Source: an uncultured Alphaproteobacteria bacterium
GTDB taxonomy: Bacteria > Pseudomonadota > Alphaproteobacteria > Rhodobacterales > Rhodobacteraceae
Direction: 5' to 3'
Assembly: GCA_929200255.1 (NCBI GenBank)
Contig: CAKMYZ010000005.1
Coordinates: 113,510-177,509, forward strand
Length of the DNA stretch: 64,000 nucleotides
Shown piece by piece: positions 63,217 to 64,000 of this stretch (position 1 is its first letter; every line of letters starts with the position of its first letter). The notes below the pieces were generated by a model, which was not told where the DNA came from, ran no database searches, and saw only the letters and a program-made list of their open reading frames with translations. A program made the translations under genes and the position numbers.

Positions 63217-63528
63217 ATGCGCGCACGTATTTACAAGCCAGCCAAAACCGCCATGTCGTCGGGCACGGCCAAGACCAAGCATTGGGTGCTGGAACATGTG
63301 GCTGAAACCGCGCGCGAGGTTGATCCGCTGATGGGCTGGACATCGTGCAGCGATACCCAAGCGCAGGTGAAGCTCGCGTTTGACAGTAAGAAAGCCGCTT
63401 TGGACTATGCAAAAGAGCACGGGATCGATGCTGTTGTGCAAGAGCCCAAGCCGCGCAAGGCAAATATCCGCCCCGGGGGCTATGGTGAAAACTTTGCAAC
63501 TAACCGGCGCGGTGCCTGGACGCACTAG
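63217..63528 (+). CDS. ETC complex I subunit, NDUFS4-like
   Basis: A 103-residue protein with the conserved region [20 protein letters not shown], then [20 protein letters not shown] and [18 protein letters not shown]. This is the alphaproteobacterial homologue of the mitochondrial complex I accessory subunit NDUFS4, located at the matrix/cytoplasmic arm. ATG 63217 follows GGGGAGA. The nuo operon is not in this window; the gene stands alone before tRNA-Arg. Confidence 0.93.
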   Translation: MRARIYKPAKTAMSSGTAKTKHWVLEHVAETAREVDPLMGWTSCSDTQAQVKLAFDSKKAALDYAKEHGIDAVVQEPKPRKANIRPGGYGENFATNRRGAWTH

Positions 63529-63583
63529 CTGCTGGTTTTGGCTTGCCAAAGGGCAATGGTCCGCGCCATACCCGACCCCAAGC

Positions 63584-63660
63584 GGTCCGATAGCTCAACT
63601 GGATAGAGCAGCTGACTTCTAATCAGCAGGTTGAGGGTTCGAGTCCTTCTCGGATCGCCA
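63584..63660 (+). tRNA. tRNA-Arg (anticodon TCT)
   Basis: Cloverleaf: acceptor GGTCCGA with TCGGATC (one G-T pair), D-arm AGCTCAACTGGATAGAGC, anticodon arm GCTGA-CTTCTAA-TCAGC giving anticodon TCT, T-arm with GGTTCGAGTCC, discriminator G and encoded CCA at 63658-63660. It reads AGA codons. The sequence just 3' has features of an integration junction. Confidence 0.95.
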
Positions 63661-63716
63661 TATAAACAAGGGCTTTTCTACTAAACTCTCATCTAAGATT
63701 TGCGGCAAAAGTTCTA

Positions 63717-63772
63717 GTGGGGGACATATGGGGGACAAAGTGCAATATCTGGGAAATCCTGGTAGCGACTAG
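63717..63772 (+). other. Integrase-leader-like sequence downstream of tRNA-Arg
   Basis: TGGGGGACATATGGGGGACA lies about 57 bp after the tRNA. Such doubled TGGGGGAC phrases are familiar in front of tyrosine-integrase genes of tRNA-borne islands. An ATG at 63728 opens MGDKVQYLGNPGSD and stops after 14 codons, so if an integrase began here it is truncated. Base composition becomes richer in A and T from about 63660 onward. Confidence 0.4.
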
Positions 63773-63948
63773 CCAAAATGAATCGAGTGATGCATTAGCG
63801 GAACCCAAACCATTTTGGCTTTAGTTTTCGGGCATTGTCTGACCTTGGCAGTTACAGATCCTGCAGCATGGAGAATTCCTGCTAAACGGTCTTTTTCAGC
63901 AGCCCTGAGAATTGATGCAAAGTCGCCATGCGTGATTGAGTCCTCCAT
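63769..63948 (-). CDS. 59-residue hypothetical protein in AT-richer edge
   Basis: A minus-strand ORF from ATG 63948 (MEDSITHGDFASILRAAEKD) to TAG 63769, with AAGGGGG about 8 bp upstream. It has a helical, moderately basic middle (RLAGILHAAGSVTAKVRQCP) and no signal peptide. Codon use (TTA, AGA, ACT, GTA) differs from the core genes, which fits island DNA. No family recognised. The rest of 63661-64000 shows no other gene. Confidence 0.4.
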   Translation of the reverse strand: MEDSITHGDFASILRAAEKDRLAGILHAAGSVTAKVRQCPKTKAKMVWVPLMHHSIHFG

Positions 63949-64000
63949 CTGTCTTGCCCCCTTAAAACTGTGCCAAAGTTGGCTTAGTTTTGGAGATTGG

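Overview
The window reads as a chromosomal segment of a marine alphaproteobacterium of the Rhodobacterales (Roseobacter group). This rests on gene content rather than a database search: a membrane-anchored cytochrome c of the CycM type, an ETC complex I NDUFS4-like protein, GC-rich codon use throughout, an SRP RNA of alphaproteobacterial type, and above all a complete taurine/sulfonate catabolism locus with soeABC. Most of the window is ordinary core genome; the accessory parts are the taurine locus, a partly decayed galactose/galactonate locus, and the start of what looks like a tRNA-associated island at the right edge.

Layout. 1-5.0 kb: 5' part of dnaX, an ankyrin-repeat protein coupled to a PTP-like phosphatase, rsgA and the SRP RNA. 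5.0-15.5 kb: a 2',3'-cyclic nucleotidase, nudC, an SRPBCC protein, a gcdH / fused 2-oxoacid dehydrogenase E1 / malonyltransferase-like operon with a divergent LysR regulator, pheA and a cytochrome c. 15.6-21.4 kb: yejABEF peptide ABC transporter. 21.4-24.7 kb: ECF sigma/anti-sigma pair with a small exported peptide and a D,D-carboxypeptidase. 24.9-32.5 kb: clpS, an RsmC-like methyltransferase, an SDR lacking its catalytic lysine, hemF, hemE, hemC and an FAD-linked oxidase. 32.6-37.0 kb: a CAU tRNA, a cydB relic, dispersed palindromic elements, galM, an SMP-30 lactonase, dgoA, dgoK and the stump of an SDR.

37.0-54.0 kb is the taurine locus. TauABC import taurine, Tpa transfers its amino group to pyruvate giving sulfoacetaldehyde, Xsc cleaves this to acetyl phosphate and sulfite, Pta and AckA take acetyl phosphate to acetyl-CoA or acetate plus ATP, SoeABC oxidise sulfite to sulfate at the membrane, and two TauE-family carriers probably export sulfite or sulfate. 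TauR-like direct repeats lie before tauR, xsc and tpa. The genes xsc-tauE-pta-ackA-tauE-soeA-orf59-soeB-soeC abut or overlap and form one long operon. Alanine dehydrogenase, which would regenerate pyruvate, is not in the window.

54-63.5 kb: uvrB, a secreted small protein, then the most interesting locus: a 144-residue cytosolic protein made of two homologous Cys-motif repeats, 3 bp upstream of a DUF692/MNIO-type multinuclear iron enzyme fused to a C-terminal extra domain. Enzymes of this family install unusual modifications on cysteines, and this pairing looks like an uncharacterised post-translational modification system. An M29 aminopeptidase, a racemase-like protein, an SDR-DoxX fusion, a DUF2269 protein and an NDUFS4-like protein follow. 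63.6-64 kb: tRNA-Arg(TCT) followed by sequence typical of an integrase-type junction and a small AT-richer ORF.
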